The notes below the pieces were generated by a model. The model saw nothing but the letters and a program-made list of their open reading frames with translations. It was not told the origin of the DNA and searched no databases. The translations under genes were made by a program, and so were the position numbers. Positions 23,452-31,773 of a DNA stretch of 64,000 nt are shown one piece after another. How positions within the stretch are numbered: the first letter of the stretch is position 1; the number at the start of each line of letters is the position of its first letter. This DNA comes from a virus. The stretch covers positions 32,015 through 96,014 of IMG/VR virus record IMGVR_UViG_3300049617_000207. The stretch is one strand, 5' to 3'.

Positions 23452-23883
23452 TTGCCTAGTTTCAACCACATAACGCTCGTGGGCAATCTCACGCGCGACC
23501 CCGAGATTCGCTACGTCGACGGCGGCGGCAAAGCCGTTACCAAGTTTTCGCTTGCCATAAATCGCAAGACCAAGGGCGCCGACGAAACCATGTTTATCGA
23601 CATCGTCGCATGGGATCGCCTGGGCGAAGTCTGCAATCAGTATCTCAAGAAGGGCGACCCCGCGCTCATCTCTGGACGCCTCGCCATTCGCAAGTACGAC
23701 GACAAGGATGGCAATAAACGCACGGCCGTCGAGGTCGTCGCAAGCGACATGCAGATGCTCGGAACCAAACGCGATGCCGCGGCACCGGCACCGGCACGTA
23801 GCGGCGCAGGCGGCGGATACGCACCGGCGAGCGGCGGCCGCACGGAAGAGGAAGAGGATGCTTTCGACGACATTCCCTTCTAG
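23452..23883 (+). CDS. ssb: Single-stranded DNA-binding protein
   Basis: 143 aa. OB-fold N-terminus (FNHITLVGNLTRDPEIRYV, KFSLAINRKTKG, FIDIVAWDRLGE, KGDPALISGRL), Gly/Ala-rich linker and the acidic tail DDIPF that binds replication partners. TTG start with AAGGAGGG 8 bases upstream. It protects single strands during phage replication and recombination. Confidence 0.97.
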   Translation: MPSFNHITLVGNLTRDPEIRYVDGGGKAVTKFSLAINRKTKGADETMFIDIVAWDRLGEVCNQYLKKGDPALISGRLAIRKYDDKDGNKRTAVEVVASDMQMLGTKRDAAAPAPARSGAGGGYAPASGGRTEEEEDAFDDIPF

Positions 23884-23914
23884 CGCGCTGAAAAGCCCAA
23901 GGAGGGGCGCACCG

Positions 23915-24430
23915 ATGCAACCGCTAACCGAAAACCCTATGCCGACCAAAGTGCGCGTGAGCGCCGAACCGAAGTTTACCCAATGGTTATGGTTCCAGCG
24001 AGACCGCTCGGACTCCGTGGGCCGCGTCGCACGCTTTGCGTTCGCCGACGTCGGCCCCGGCGGGCGCGAGCGCCCCTGCTGGCCGCACGCCTCCAAGACC
24101 GTCGGGCACTTCGTCATGCACCTGCGCACCGAGCACCCGAAGGACCCCGACGCGCCGACCGAGATAGTCGTGCGCGACGCGTTCTCGGAGTTTCGCGAGT
24201 TCCTCGCCTCGGGCGGGAAGGTCCCCTTGCGACACGGCGGCGTCCGCGCGACCGTCGCCAACGTCAACCGGCACCGCGGGTACGTGCTCCCCGGCGATAC
24301 CATCGAAAAGATCAAAGAGCTTGCCGAGCACGGCGACGTGAAGCAAGGCAAGCTTCTTGAGCGGCTCGTGGCCGCCGAGCACCGGCGGGTCTTCGGCAAG
24401 CCGAAACCAAGCGAGGCCGTGCCGTCTTGA
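23915..24430 (+). CDS. YozE/SAM-like domain protein, 171 aa
   Basis: Ribosome site AAGGAGGGG 7 bases before ATG 23915. FTQWLWFQRDRSDSVGRVAR and the helices after it resemble the YozE SAM-like fold; the C-terminal half (DTIEKIKELAEHGDVKQGKL) is helical. Follows ssb by 31 bases. Role unknown; its TGA overlaps the next promoter. Confidence 0.6.
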   Translation: MQPLTENPMPTKVRVSAEPKFTQWLWFQRDRSDSVGRVARFAFADVGPGGRERPCWPHASKTVGHFVMHLRTEHPKDPDAPTEIVVRDAFSEFREFLASGGKVPLRHGGVRATVANVNRHRGYVLPGDTIEKIKELAEHGDVKQGKLLERLVAAEHRRVFGKPKPSEAVPS

Positions 24431-24455
24431 CCTTTTCTGCGCGCTAAAGTAGTAT
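24427..24455 (+). promoter_or_regulatory. GCGCGC-core promoter N
   Basis: TTGACC (overlapping the previous stop), 17 bases with TGCGCGC, TAGTAT. RNA would start about 4 bases before the ATG at 24466. Confidence 0.75.
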
Positions 24456-24465
24456 GAAGGATATT

Positions 24466-24720
24466 ATGCCATCCCCAAAGCGAATCGCCTCCGGCGTGAT
24501 GGGCCGCCCTCGGACTCCCGAGACCGAGCGGCTCGTCGCGTACGGCCTGCACATCACGCCCGACAAGAAGAAGAAGCTCGTCGAGGTGAAGGACTTCGAG
24601 GGCGTCTCCATCCGCGAATGGATCGAGACGCAGATCGAACGCGCCTGGGTGAGCATGCAAGAACGCAAAGCCGAAGAGCGCGCCGACAAGAAGCTCGGCC
24701 GCCAACGGATCGCAAGCTAA
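24466..24720 (+). CDS. Small DNA-binding-like protein, 84 aa
   Basis: GRPRTPETERLVAYGLHITP and KKKKLVEVKDFEGVSIREWI look like a ribbon-helix-helix or short helical DNA-binding protein. The ATG at 24454 lies inside the -10, so 24466 is used. Confidence 0.6.
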   Translation: MPSPKRIASGVMGRPRTPETERLVAYGLHITPDKKKKLVEVKDFEGVSIREWIETQIERAWVSMQERKAEERADKKLGRQRIAS

Positions 24721-24729
24721 AGAAGCCCC

Positions 24730-24951
24730 GTGCGCGCGAAGAAGCCCGCGCCTTCGGTGCCCACTCCCGCCCCGCCGCCGGTCCCTCCACCGACGTGGCG
24801 CGAGCGAATCGCAACGGTCGCGAACGGCATCGGCCGAGCCCTAGCGTATCGCGAAGCCCTCAAGGGAAGCCTGCCGACCTTTCGGGTGGGGCGCCGCCTA
24901 CTCGTCGGGGTCGCAGCCCTCGAACGTCTTCTCGGCGAGGCTATTGATTGA
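24730..24951 (+). CDS. Excisionase-like helix-turn-helix protein, 73 aa
   Basis: GTG start. Pro-rich N-terminus, then ALAYREALKGSLPTFRVGRR and LLVGVAALERLLGE, the helix-strand-strand-helix pattern of the HTH_17/excisionase group. No integrase is visible, so a general regulator is equally likely. Confidence 0.6.
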   Translation: MRAKKPAPSVPTPAPPPVPPPTWRERIATVANGIGRALAYREALKGSLPTFRVGRRLLVGVAALERLLGEAID

Positions 24952-24968
24952 CAGCAAAAGAGCAGCGA

Positions 24969-25033
24969 CCCCGCGGGATGTGAGACCGCGGGGCCGCCCG
25001 CTATCCCCTCGGGTCTGCCGTGTGCCCCGAGGG
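24969..25033. terminator. Two tandem GC hairpins between converging genes
   Basis: CCCCGCGG (24969) pairs with CCGCGGGG (24986-24993); CCCTCGGG (25006) pairs with CCCGAGGG (25026-25033). Neither has a T run, so termination strength is uncertain. Confidence 0.5.
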
Positions 25034-25116
25034 CGAAGAGGCTCCCCCAATGCGGTGCCTACGGACACACGGGAGAAGCGCCTTCGTACGCGGCTCCTGT
25101 CGCACGCCGCGGCCCC

Positions 25117-25833
25117 CTAGACTTCCGGCATGATCCGCGGGTGTCCTAGCGCGTCAGAAAAGTGGTTACAGAAGCACGCGACCGCCCGCGCGAACGTCCC
25201 CGAGGCAGCCGCGCCGGGATCGGGCAGCCCGAGCCGCTCGTACGCCCCCGCGGCGAGTGCGTAGCGGTTGAGCGACTGCGGCACCTCCGAGCCTTTCACG
25301 AGCGCGTCGGCCGCGGTAAGTAGCTCGGCGTACGTCGCGCAAAAGAGCGGCACGGAGTAGTGCGGATCGGCGAGCTTCTCGGCCCGCTGCGGCCACGTGA
25401 GCGCCGCCATGCCGGGCAGCGCGACCACGGTCGCCCCCGGCACCTGGCCCGGTCCCCAATCGGTGCCCTCGGGCGTCTGCGTCGGGTTCGTGTCGAGATA
25501 GTGCCCATTGCGGCAGGCGAGCGAAAACCGGCTCTCCGCGCACATCGCCGCGGCCAAGAAGTCGACCGGCACCCGGTACTCCGCCGCCCCGGCGGTTAGC
25601 TCGGCCGCGATAGCCTCGACCTCCATGCTATTGGGGGGGATCATGAGCACGCCGCGGATCGGCACGTCGAGGTGCAGCACGTGCGCGACGATGATTCCCT
25701 GTAGCGTCGCGTTCTTTACCGGCATCGGGCCGGACTGAAAGCCGTCGCGATGCCCGAACGCACGCTCAAGCTCGGCGACGACGTCGGCGATTCCCTGCGA
25801 GCCGGTCGTGGTGAGGATGATGGGCGAGGTCAT
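25117..25833 (-). CDS. Lysozyme/transglycosylase-like protein, 238 aa
   Basis: Central VPVDFLAAAMCAESRFSLAC places Glu in the ESRFS motif of soluble lytic transglycosylases, followed by GTDWGPGQVPG and a helical lobe with SLNRYALAAGAYERLG. The first 70 residues may be another domain. Its place among DNA-metabolism genes is odd for an endolysin. ATGA overlap with the ParB-like gene downstream of it in coordinate order (25830). Confidence 0.6.
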   Translation of the reverse strand: MTSPIILTTTGSQGIADVVAELERAFGHRDGFQSGPMPVKNATLQGIIVAHVLHLDVPIRGVLMIPPNSMEVEAIAAELTAGAAEYRVPVDFLAAAMCAESRFSLACRNGHYLDTNPTQTPEGTDWGPGQVPGATVVALPGMAALTWPQRAEKLADPHYSVPLFCATYAELLTAADALVKGSEVPQSLNRYALAAGAYERLGLPDPGAAASGTFARAVACFCNHFSDALGHPRIMPEV

Positions 25834-26516
25834 GAAGCGAGACTCCCGATAGGCTTGGCGTGCTCGGCGTCGGCGGCGAAGGCCGCCTCCGCGTCGACGC
25901 CGGAGAGGTATTCAACAGCGAGGTACTCCAACGCTTGCGCGTCGGCGTTCTTGGCCCCGACTAGCTCGTGCTCGGTCAACAGCACGTCGAGCGCGCGCCG
26001 GACGATGTCGTATTGGCCTTGAAACAGCGTGAACGTGAGCTTCACCGGCGGCGCTTCGGTCGGCTCCGGCGCCATCACGCGCTCCATCGCGGCAACGACG
26101 TCGGCGTCCGCGCGCATGAGCAGTTGGAGGTCCTCGATTTGACTCTGCGACTCCGGCAGCATGAGCGCGAGACTCTTGGCGTCCACGCCCGCACGTAGTA
26201 TTTCATCGACAAGCTCGGCGCGCTTGCGCGGATCGTCGTTGCCGCGCAGGCGATTGAGCGAGGCGAGCGCGATGTCGGCTTCCTTCTCGGAGACATCCCA
26301 CACCTGACATTCACCTTCGGTGCGCCCGAGCTTCTGTAGCGCGAGCCGCCGGTGATGTCCGTCGAGCAGCATGTAACGGTCGCCGGTCGGCCGCACGATC
26401 ATCGCCGGGTAATGGCCCGTGCGTTTGATGTTCGCCACGAGCTTCTTAAAGTCGGCCGCCGCAAGGACATTCGCGTTGCGTGGGTTCGGGTCGAGCCGGT
26501 CGAGCCGGAGCATCAT
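25830..26516 (-). CDS. ParB-like N-terminal domain protein
   Basis: 228 aa. LDPNPRNANVLAAADFKKLV, HYPAMIVRPTGD and MLLDGHHRRLALQKLG form the ParB/Srx fold with its GHHR motif. Phage members act as nucleases or DNA-binding switches. ATGA overlaps on both sides link it to the DHH gene. It is not next to parA, so it is probably not the partition partner. Confidence 0.8.
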   Translation of the reverse strand: MMLRLDRLDPNPRNANVLAAADFKKLVANIKRTGHYPAMIVRPTGDRYMLLDGHHRRLALQKLGRTEGECQVWDVSEKEADIALASLNRLRGNDDPRKRAELVDEILRAGVDAKSLALMLPESQSQIEDLQLLMRADADVVAAMERVMAPEPTEAPPVKLTFTLFQGQYDIVRRALDVLLTEHELVGAKNADAQALEYLAVEYLSGVDAEAAFAADAEHAKPIGSLAS

Positions 26517-27343
26517 GTCCCGTCGCCCTCCCAATTCCGATTTCGCTGGAAGCCCGCGGCGCGTGGATGGCCGCCGCCGCCGTAGCTCTCTGCGATTTTG
26601 CTCACGTCGACGTCGCCGACGGATCGCAGCGAGAAGACGCGCCCTTTCTCCGTATCGAAATAGCAAGCCGCGAACGGCTCGCCCACGGCCATCGCGTTGC
26701 CTGCATCGCTAATGAGCGTGATCGGCAGGTTTGCGACCGGCACGTCGTATCCGCCGATGACCATGCGACGGCGCGTGATCGGCACGAGCATCGCGACATC
26801 CGCTAACTGCTTACGCTCTAACGAAACGCCCTCGCGCCGCAGCGATTCCACCGGGCGGCGCATTAGCTCATCCCACGTCGCGAAGTCCTGCGGATACGAC
26901 GAGAGGGCGGCGAAGATTTCGCGCGTGCCCGGCAACGCGAACCGCCACAAGTCGCGGTCCTCGATGTGGAGCAGTAACGGCGGAGGCGGCCCGGAGTGAA
27001 ACCACGACCACGCAAGGATGGCGCCGGAGTTTTCCATGCGGAAGACGGCCGCGGCTCCATCCCCTCCCCACTCGCCATGCGCGTCGGGAAGAAAGCACAA
27101 GTCCGCTTCGGCCGTCTTGTGATGATCGAGCACGAGCAGCGTCCGGCACGACGCGATCATCTTTTCGAGCACGGGCCGCGGGTACGAGAAGTCGACGATG
27201 ACGACGTCGCGGCCGGTAACGTCGGGCGGATCGAACCCGAAGACGCCGCCGACAAATTCGGTGTTTGCGTGCGCCGCGTGAACGGCCCAGGCCGCCGCGA
27301 AGCCGTCGAAGCACGGGCTATGGAAAATGCACAGGCGCCTCAA
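26513..27343 (-). CDS. DHH/DHHA1 phosphoesterase (RecJ/NrnA-like)
   Basis: 276 aa from TTG 27343, which overlaps the upstream stop (TTGA). Metal motifs FHSPCFDGFAAAW, VIVDFSYP and LVLDHHKTA, and the DHHA1 end SYGGGGHPRAAGF. Such enzymes degrade short RNA or DNA oligomers or act as exonucleases, suited to nucleotide recycling in infection. Confidence 0.85.
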   Translation of the reverse strand: MRRLCIFHSPCFDGFAAAWAVHAAHANTEFVGGVFGFDPPDVTGRDVVIVDFSYPRPVLEKMIASCRTLLVLDHHKTAEADLCFLPDAHGEWGGDGAAAVFRMENSGAILAWSWFHSGPPPPLLLHIEDRDLWRFALPGTREIFAALSSYPQDFATWDELMRRPVESLRREGVSLERKQLADVAMLVPITRRRMVIGGYDVPVANLPITLISDAGNAMAVGEPFAACYFDTEKGRVFSLRSVGDVDVSKIAESYGGGGHPRAAGFQRNRNWEGDGT

Positions 27344-27633
27344 ATGACGTCCTCCGCGCGCGTCACGAGCCCGTCGCCCTCCACGAGCATGACGTCGGAG
27401 AGGAACGTGCAGCGCAGCGCGCAGGATCGGCCGGTACGCATGTGCGTGCCCCACCGCCACTCTTCCCGGTTCACGACCGGCTGCAGCCTGCGCGCGCAGC
27501 GCGGGCAGCGTCCGCAGGCAATCAGGATCGCCCGGCGCAGGCGCAGCGCCGCGTGCCGCCGCACGAGCAGCCACGTGCGTAGCGCCCCGTGAGGCGGCAT
27601 CGCGACCTCGGTTAAGATCGGCGCGCCGGTCAC
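27340..27633 (-). CDS. Zinc-ribbon protein, 97 aa
   Basis: GTGA overlap upstream. CGRCPRCARRLQP and later CALRC give a zinc ribbon. Arg-rich helix before it. Unknown. Confidence 0.6.
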   Translation of the reverse strand: MTGAPILTEVAMPPHGALRTWLLVRRHAALRLRRAILIACGRCPRCARRLQPVVNREEWRWGTHMRTGRSCALRCTFLSDVMLVEGDGLVTRAEDVI

Positions 27634-28025
27634 AGGCGCTCGCCCGTGGGCGCCCGGCGGGGGATCGGCGACTTCGACCGGGCGACGATAGCGGCCCAGG
27701 CGCGCGATTCCGCGGCGGGCGGCACGCGGATCGTCCCCTTGGCCTCAAGCTCGCGCCCGAGCAGCCGCCCGTCGTAGACCTCGTGGCAGCCCCAACACCC
27801 ACGGATCGCCACGTCCACGTGATCCCACGCCTTTGCGCACTCCGCGCGCCGGTAGACGTGGCACGTCGCGGCGGAGACGCTCGTACACCGGCGCCACGCG
27901 CCGCCCGCCCGGAGCTTCTCGAAGGCGCATTGCGGACCATCCCGCGCGAGCACCGCCGCCCGCTGCGCATCCTCGCGCTGCCGGGTGTCGTCGGTCTTGG
28001 GCTTCATCCCGTTGCCCCGCCTCAC
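27630..28025 (-). CDS. HNH-like Cys-rich protein, 131 aa
   Basis: CHVYRRAECAKAWDHVDVAI then CWGCHEVYDGRLLG resembles the zinc-bound core of HNH nucleases, with a His-Val-Tyr in place of the usual DH. GTG 28025 overlaps the upstream stop; ATG 28007 is an alternative. Nuclease activity is doubtful. Confidence 0.6.
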   Translation of the reverse strand: MRRGNGMKPKTDDTRQREDAQRAAVLARDGPQCAFEKLRAGGAWRRCTSVSAATCHVYRRAECAKAWDHVDVAIRGCWGCHEVYDGRLLGRELEAKGTIRVPPAAESRAWAAIVARSKSPIPRRAPTGERL

Positions 28026-28357
28026 GACGTGCCCGCCCGCAGCGACGTGCCCGCCCGCCCGGCCGCGGCCCACGGCGCGGCGGTGTCGGCCATCCGGTCG
28101 GGGCCGAGGCTTACCTCGGTGAGCGCCGGTAGCTCGCCGAGTACCTCGACGGCATCGACGAGGTCGCGTGTCACCCCGCCGAGCTTGCGGATCGCCTGGC
28201 GCATACTGCGCAGCGCGAAGAACCCGGCCTCGCTAATCTCGAAGGTGGACACCCGCGCGCCGCACCGCAAGCACTTGCGCCGACGCCGGATGATGTTCCC
28301 TAAGAGCTTGCGCGAGTCGATGACGCTCGTGTCGCCGCCGCAGGTATCGCAGGTCAT
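28022..28357 (-). CDS. NrdR-like zinc-ribbon protein, 111 aa
   Basis: TCDTCGGDTSVIDSRKLLGN, IIRRRRKCLRCGARVSTFEI is the zinc ribbon of NrdR, the repressor of ribonucleotide reductase genes. The ATP-cone domain is replaced by a different helical C-terminus, so it may read NrdR boxes without nucleotide control. ATGA overlap. Confidence 0.7.
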   Translation of the reverse strand: MTCDTCGGDTSVIDSRKLLGNIIRRRRKCLRCGARVSTFEISEAGFFALRSMRQAIRKLGGVTRDLVDAVEVLGELPALTEVSLGPDRMADTAAPWAAAGRAGTSLRAGTS

Positions 28358-28749
28358 TGGGCCGCCCCGCGCCATACGGTGAGCTTCTTGCCGTGCGTCA
28401 CCGGCCGGTCGCTCCGCACGACGGTCATCGTGTCGACGATAACGCCTTGGCGGGAGAGCGTGCGAAAGAGCGTGCCCGCGGCCTGCCGGTCTTTTGGCAC
28501 GTCGATGTCCGCGCGGCCCGCGAGTAGCTCGTCGACCCGGTCCCACACATCGTCGGAGGTGAACGCCTCGCCGAGCCCCGCGCGTTCGCTAATCGCTTGC
28601 GACACGAGCGCAAGCCAGGCCGGATCGGCCTTGAGCGACGCGACGGCGACGGCGCGCTCCGTCACCTCGCGAGTCTTGGCCTTATTCCTCGTCCGAGTCG
28701 AGTTGGGCTTCGGCCTCGTAGACCAGGCGAAGAGATTCGGTTGCTCCAT
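28354..28749 (-). CDS. Winged-helix-like phage protein, 131 aa
   Basis: AWLALVSQAISERAGLGEAF, TSDDVWDRVDELL and GTLFRTLSRQGVIVDTMTVV follow a helical DNA-binding plan common in phage replication regions. It overlaps the upstream gene by 68 bases in another frame. Unknown. Confidence 0.6.
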   Translation of the reverse strand: MEQPNLFAWSTRPKPNSTRTRNKAKTREVTERAVAVASLKADPAWLALVSQAISERAGLGEAFTSDDVWDRVDELLAGRADIDVPKDRQAAGTLFRTLSRQGVIVDTMTVVRSDRPVTHGKKLTVWRGAAQ

Positions 28750-29029
28750 CCGTGGGCGTACCTTTCTCACCCATCCGTGGGCGAGCGTGCGGGCTGCTCG
28801 AAATGTGGTAGTGGCCCTCGGGACACGGGCCGTAGGCGTGGAAGTATCCCCGCATCGCGGGGTTGAGCCGCCCGATGTAGACCTCGGCCTGCCACATCGT
28901 GTAGAAGCGGCGCTTCGGGCGGTTGATCCGCGGGTTCATACAGGCCCGCGCGGGCCGCGCGGGCGCCACGTAGGGGATGCCGTGCCGGTTGCGCGGGAGC
29001 GCCCCGTCCGTGGGTGATCCGAACATCAC
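28682..29029 (-). CDS. Basic phage protein, 115 aa
   Basis: GTG start overlapping the helicase stop. Arg/Pro-rich N-terminus, GYFHAYGPCPEGHYHISSS in the middle, acidic end. Contains two of the CCATCCGTGGG DNA repeats. Confidence 0.6.
   Translation of the reverse strand: MMFGSPTDGALPRNRHGIPYVAPARPARACMNPRINRPKRRFYTMWQAEVYIGRLNPAMRGYFHAYGPCPEGHYHISSSPHARPRMGEKGTPTDGATESLRLVYEAEAQLDSDEE
28746..28781. repeat. CCATCCGTGGG repeat pair
   Basis: Exact copies at 28746-28756 and 28771-28781; related copies at 29005-29015 (one change) and 31037-31047 (exact). Confidence 0.7.
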
Positions 29030-30780
29030 GACGCCTTACGACGCGGCGCGCGGATCGTCCCGCGGGCGAGCCCTAGCATGATCGCATCGAGCGCCTCGAT
29101 GGCCTCGTGCTTGGTCATGGTCGCGCTCGCCTCCACGTTGAACCGCCGCAGCGCCGCGCGCTGCTTCGCGGTCGCCGGTTCGCTGCGCCACTTCGCGTTC
29201 TTGTCCACGAAGATGCGCAGGTCGCCGCGGAAGTCCCGCACCCAAAGCTCGGCCTGCGCGAAGGCGAACCGAATCTCGTTATGCACGCCGAGCGTCTCGT
29301 CGCGTGCGCCCTTGCGCGAGAGCGTCACCGTGTATTTGCCCAAGAGGTCGCCGCGGATCGTGACCGCCTCATTGCGCAAGTTTAGCCGGTACACATCGTC
29401 GCCCACCGGCGTCCACACCATATACGTGAACGCATCGAGCGTCGAGGGCATCGGCGGCGGCAGGAACATGTCGACCGGCACGTAGGTATGTTTTTCACGC
29501 GCGCGCTCCATGAGGTGCCGCACGAGCACGCCCATTTGCTCGGACTCACTTACCCCCGAGAGACGCGCGAGCATGCCCGCATCGTTGACGAGTGCGGCCA
29601 CGAGCGGGTTATCGTTCATGAGGGCGGCGTGCTTGGCCGCGACGGCCACGACGGACCTGCCGCCCAGGTTGAAGGTCGGCGGCAGCCCGAGCAGCGTCGG
29701 CAGGTTCATAATCGAGTGGCGGCGCGTGGCATCGACAATGTCGATAACGGCGGCTTTTTTCTTGCCGGGGAAGAGGCGCGTGGCGCGCCCAATCATTTGA
29801 CAATACAAAACGGGAGACTTCGTCGGCCGCGCGATGATGACGACCTCTAGGCTCGGCTCGTCCCAACCTTCGCAAAGCACGCCGCAATTTGTCACAACGT
29901 CGTACGCGCCGTCGGTGAAGCCTGCGATGATCGCGCCCCGTTCGTCCTGATCGGTCGTGCCGTCGAGGTGCGCGGCGTTGAATCCGGCAAGAGAGAACAT
30001 TTCCGCTAAGTGCTGCGAGTGCGCGACCGATGCGGCGAAGACGACGGCTTTGCGGCCGGGCGTGATGTCTTTGTAGGCGGCAATGACGCGGGCGTTTCTC
30101 TCTGCGGTATCGACCGCGTTTGAGAGTTGGCCTGCGTTAAAGTCGCCTGCGACCGTCTTGACCGCATCGAGCGAGGTCTTCGTTTCCACCCGATAGCCTG
30201 CGAGCGGTACGAGTGCGCCGAGTTTCGTTAGCTCCGCGATGCCGATGCTGTAGGCGATAGCGTCATACGTGGCATCGAGCCCCACGTTATCCGAACGCTT
30301 GGGCGTAGCCGTCACGCCGACGTGGAGCGGGCCGCTCTGCGCGGTCACGCCGAAGGCGATGTAAATCTCCTGATAACTCGCGGACGGCGCGTGATGGCAC
30401 TCGTCGGTCACGATGAGCGCCGGGACGCCCCACCGGCTCGCGAAGTCCGCCAGGCGCGCGCCTTGGAGGGTCTGCACGGAGGCTACGCACACGCGATCCA
30501 TCGGAGTCGCCCGGCTCTCGGCCTTCTCGATGCCTACCATCTCGCCCGGATTCTCACCGAGGTACTTTGCGCGCGCCTGCTGGACGAGTTCGTCCCGGTG
30601 CGCGAGAATCAGGATGCGGTCGGTCGGCCGTAAGCCGAGCCGCTTCCCTAAATGCGAGAAGAGGATCGTCTTTCCGGCGCCCGTGCTCATCGCGACGACC
30701 ACGCGCCGCGCGCCGCGGGCGATGTGGTCGGCGACCGCGTCGAGTGCGGCGACTTGGTAGGGGCGAAGCGCGTAGGGCAT
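29026..30780 (-). CDS. SF2 DEAD/DEAH-box helicase
   Basis: 584 aa. Walker A MSTGAGKT (31-38), DECHH (126-130), motif III GVTATPKR, motif V/VI VLCEGWDEPS and QMIGRATR. The C-terminal 200 residues are an extension. ATP-driven unwinding, likely in replication or recombination (RadD/UvsW-like layout). Ribosome site GGAGG 7 bases before ATG 30780, expressed from promoter K. Confidence 0.92.
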   Translation of the reverse strand: MPYALRPYQVAALDAVADHIARGARRVVVAMSTGAGKTILFSHLGKRLGLRPTDRILILAHRDELVQQARAKYLGENPGEMVGIEKAESRATPMDRVCVASVQTLQGARLADFASRWGVPALIVTDECHHAPSASYQEIYIAFGVTAQSGPLHVGVTATPKRSDNVGLDATYDAIAYSIGIAELTKLGALVPLAGYRVETKTSLDAVKTVAGDFNAGQLSNAVDTAERNARVIAAYKDITPGRKAVVFAASVAHSQHLAEMFSLAGFNAAHLDGTTDQDERGAIIAGFTDGAYDVVTNCGVLCEGWDEPSLEVVIIARPTKSPVLYCQMIGRATRLFPGKKKAAVIDIVDATRRHSIMNLPTLLGLPPTFNLGGRSVVAVAAKHAALMNDNPLVAALVNDAGMLARLSGVSESEQMGVLVRHLMERAREKHTYVPVDMFLPPPMPSTLDAFTYMVWTPVGDDVYRLNLRNEAVTIRGDLLGKYTVTLSRKGARDETLGVHNEIRFAFAQAELWVRDFRGDLRIFVDKNAKWRSEPATAKQRAALRRFNVEASATMTKHEAIEALDAIMLGLARGTIRAPRRKAS

Positions 30781-30799
30781 GTGGTATCCTCCGGGGACG

Positions 30800-30828
30800 A
30801 TGATACCATATAGCGCGCCGCAAGTCAA
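30800..30828 (-). promoter_or_regulatory. GCGCGC-core promoter K
   Basis: TTGACT, 17 bases, TATCAT; GGTGCCCC 7 bases upstream. Leader of about 13 bases with GGAGG. Confidence 0.9.
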
Positions 30829-30879
30829 ATGATGCGGGGCACCGCTCCGACTGTTTTCCCGCGCCTGGGGCGCCGTGTC

Positions 30880-31077
30880 CTACACGCGGGCAGCCACTTT
30901 TAGGATGCGGTGCGCGTTTAACTGAAAGCCGACCGCGGCCTCGCTGACACGCTCGCCAAACCGGCTATTGAAACCGGCCGTCACTTCGCGCAGCGTCATG
31001 GACGGGTAGTTGTCGCGCAGATAGGAGATGCGTTCGCCATCCGTGGGACCCCACCGTATTTGAGGAGTTCTTCGCAT
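30880..31077 (-). CDS. Helix-turn-helix-like protein, 65 aa
   Basis: RISYLRDNYPSMTLREVTAG and FGERVSEAAVGFQLNAHRIL match the short DNA-binding domain found at the front of some phage HNH proteins. Here it stands alone. Confidence 0.6.
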   Translation of the reverse strand: MRRTPQIRWGPTDGERISYLRDNYPSMTLREVTAGFNSRFGERVSEAAVGFQLNAHRILKVAARV

Positions 31078-31167
31078 GGACGAAGATCGTTCGTGCTAAA
31101 GTCTAGCTCCGCCTGGTTATCGGGCCGCCCGCGCCGTTAGTTAGTTAGTGCGGTGCCCCGGTTCACC

Positions 31168-31196
31168 TTGCATTTCGCGCGCTACTCTGTTAGGAT
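31168..31196 (+). promoter_or_regulatory. GCGCGC-core promoter L
   Basis: TTGCAT, 17 bases with CGCGCGC, TAGGAT; GGTGCCCC upstream. +1 falls next to the ATG at 31204. Confidence 0.8.
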
Positions 31197-31203
31197 TGGT
31201 GAC

Positions 31204-31773
31204 ATGATGACCCTACCCGCTACCGTCGACGACGCGCACCGTAAAGACGCACTCCGGCAAACCCTGCGCGCACTCGTGGCCGCAGGCGACACCGCCTCCG
31301 TGAAAGAGATAGGCAAAGAAGCCTACGCCACGTGTGCTCGCCTGGCAAACGAGATGCGTCCGCACAAAGACACGCTTGACGTCGTGCAAGACGTCATTTT
31401 AGAGCTTCTCGTCAATGATGGCCGCGAAGCCGTCAACGATCCCGACTTCGTGATCGCCCTCGAAGAGAAGAAGAGCGCGCGGCCGATAACGGACCAGGCG
31501 GCGCTCTACGACGCGCTCCACGCCCTCACCGTCGACGGCGAGCCGATTCCCGAGGAGCTTCTACGTGAAGCCGCCTACATCGACTTGCCGCCGCCGCCGC
31601 TCCCGGCCAAAGTCACGAATCTCACAAAGATAAAGCCCTTAATCAAACGCTTCGGCAAGCCTATCCAAGACGCTATCGACGCATGCGTCTCGTATTCACC
31701 AAGCCCGCGGCGCCTGATATTCCGCCCGAAAGAAAAACATGCTGGAAACCCAATTAACGCCCTTACTCACTAA
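31204..31773 (+). CDS. Helical protein of the recombination operon, 189 aa
   Basis: ATG at the expected RNA start, hence leaderless. Helical throughout (DALRQTLRALVAAGDTASVK, DVVQDVILELLVNDGRE), Pro patch near 150, basic C-terminus. It overlaps the ERF gene by 35 bases. Unknown. Confidence 0.65.
   Translation: MMTLPATVDDAHRKDALRQTLRALVAAGDTASVKEIGKEAYATCARLANEMRPHKDTLDVVQDVILELLVNDGREAVNDPDFVIALEEKKSARPITDQAALYDALHALTVDGEPIPEELLREAAYIDLPPPPLPAKVTNLTKIKPLIKRFGKPIQDAIDACVSYSPSPRRLIFRPKEKHAGNPINALTH

Noticed and set aside
24730-24951. Excisionase as proof of integration
   Set aside because: The helix-turn-helix type is shared by many regulators and there is no integrase or attachment site in view.
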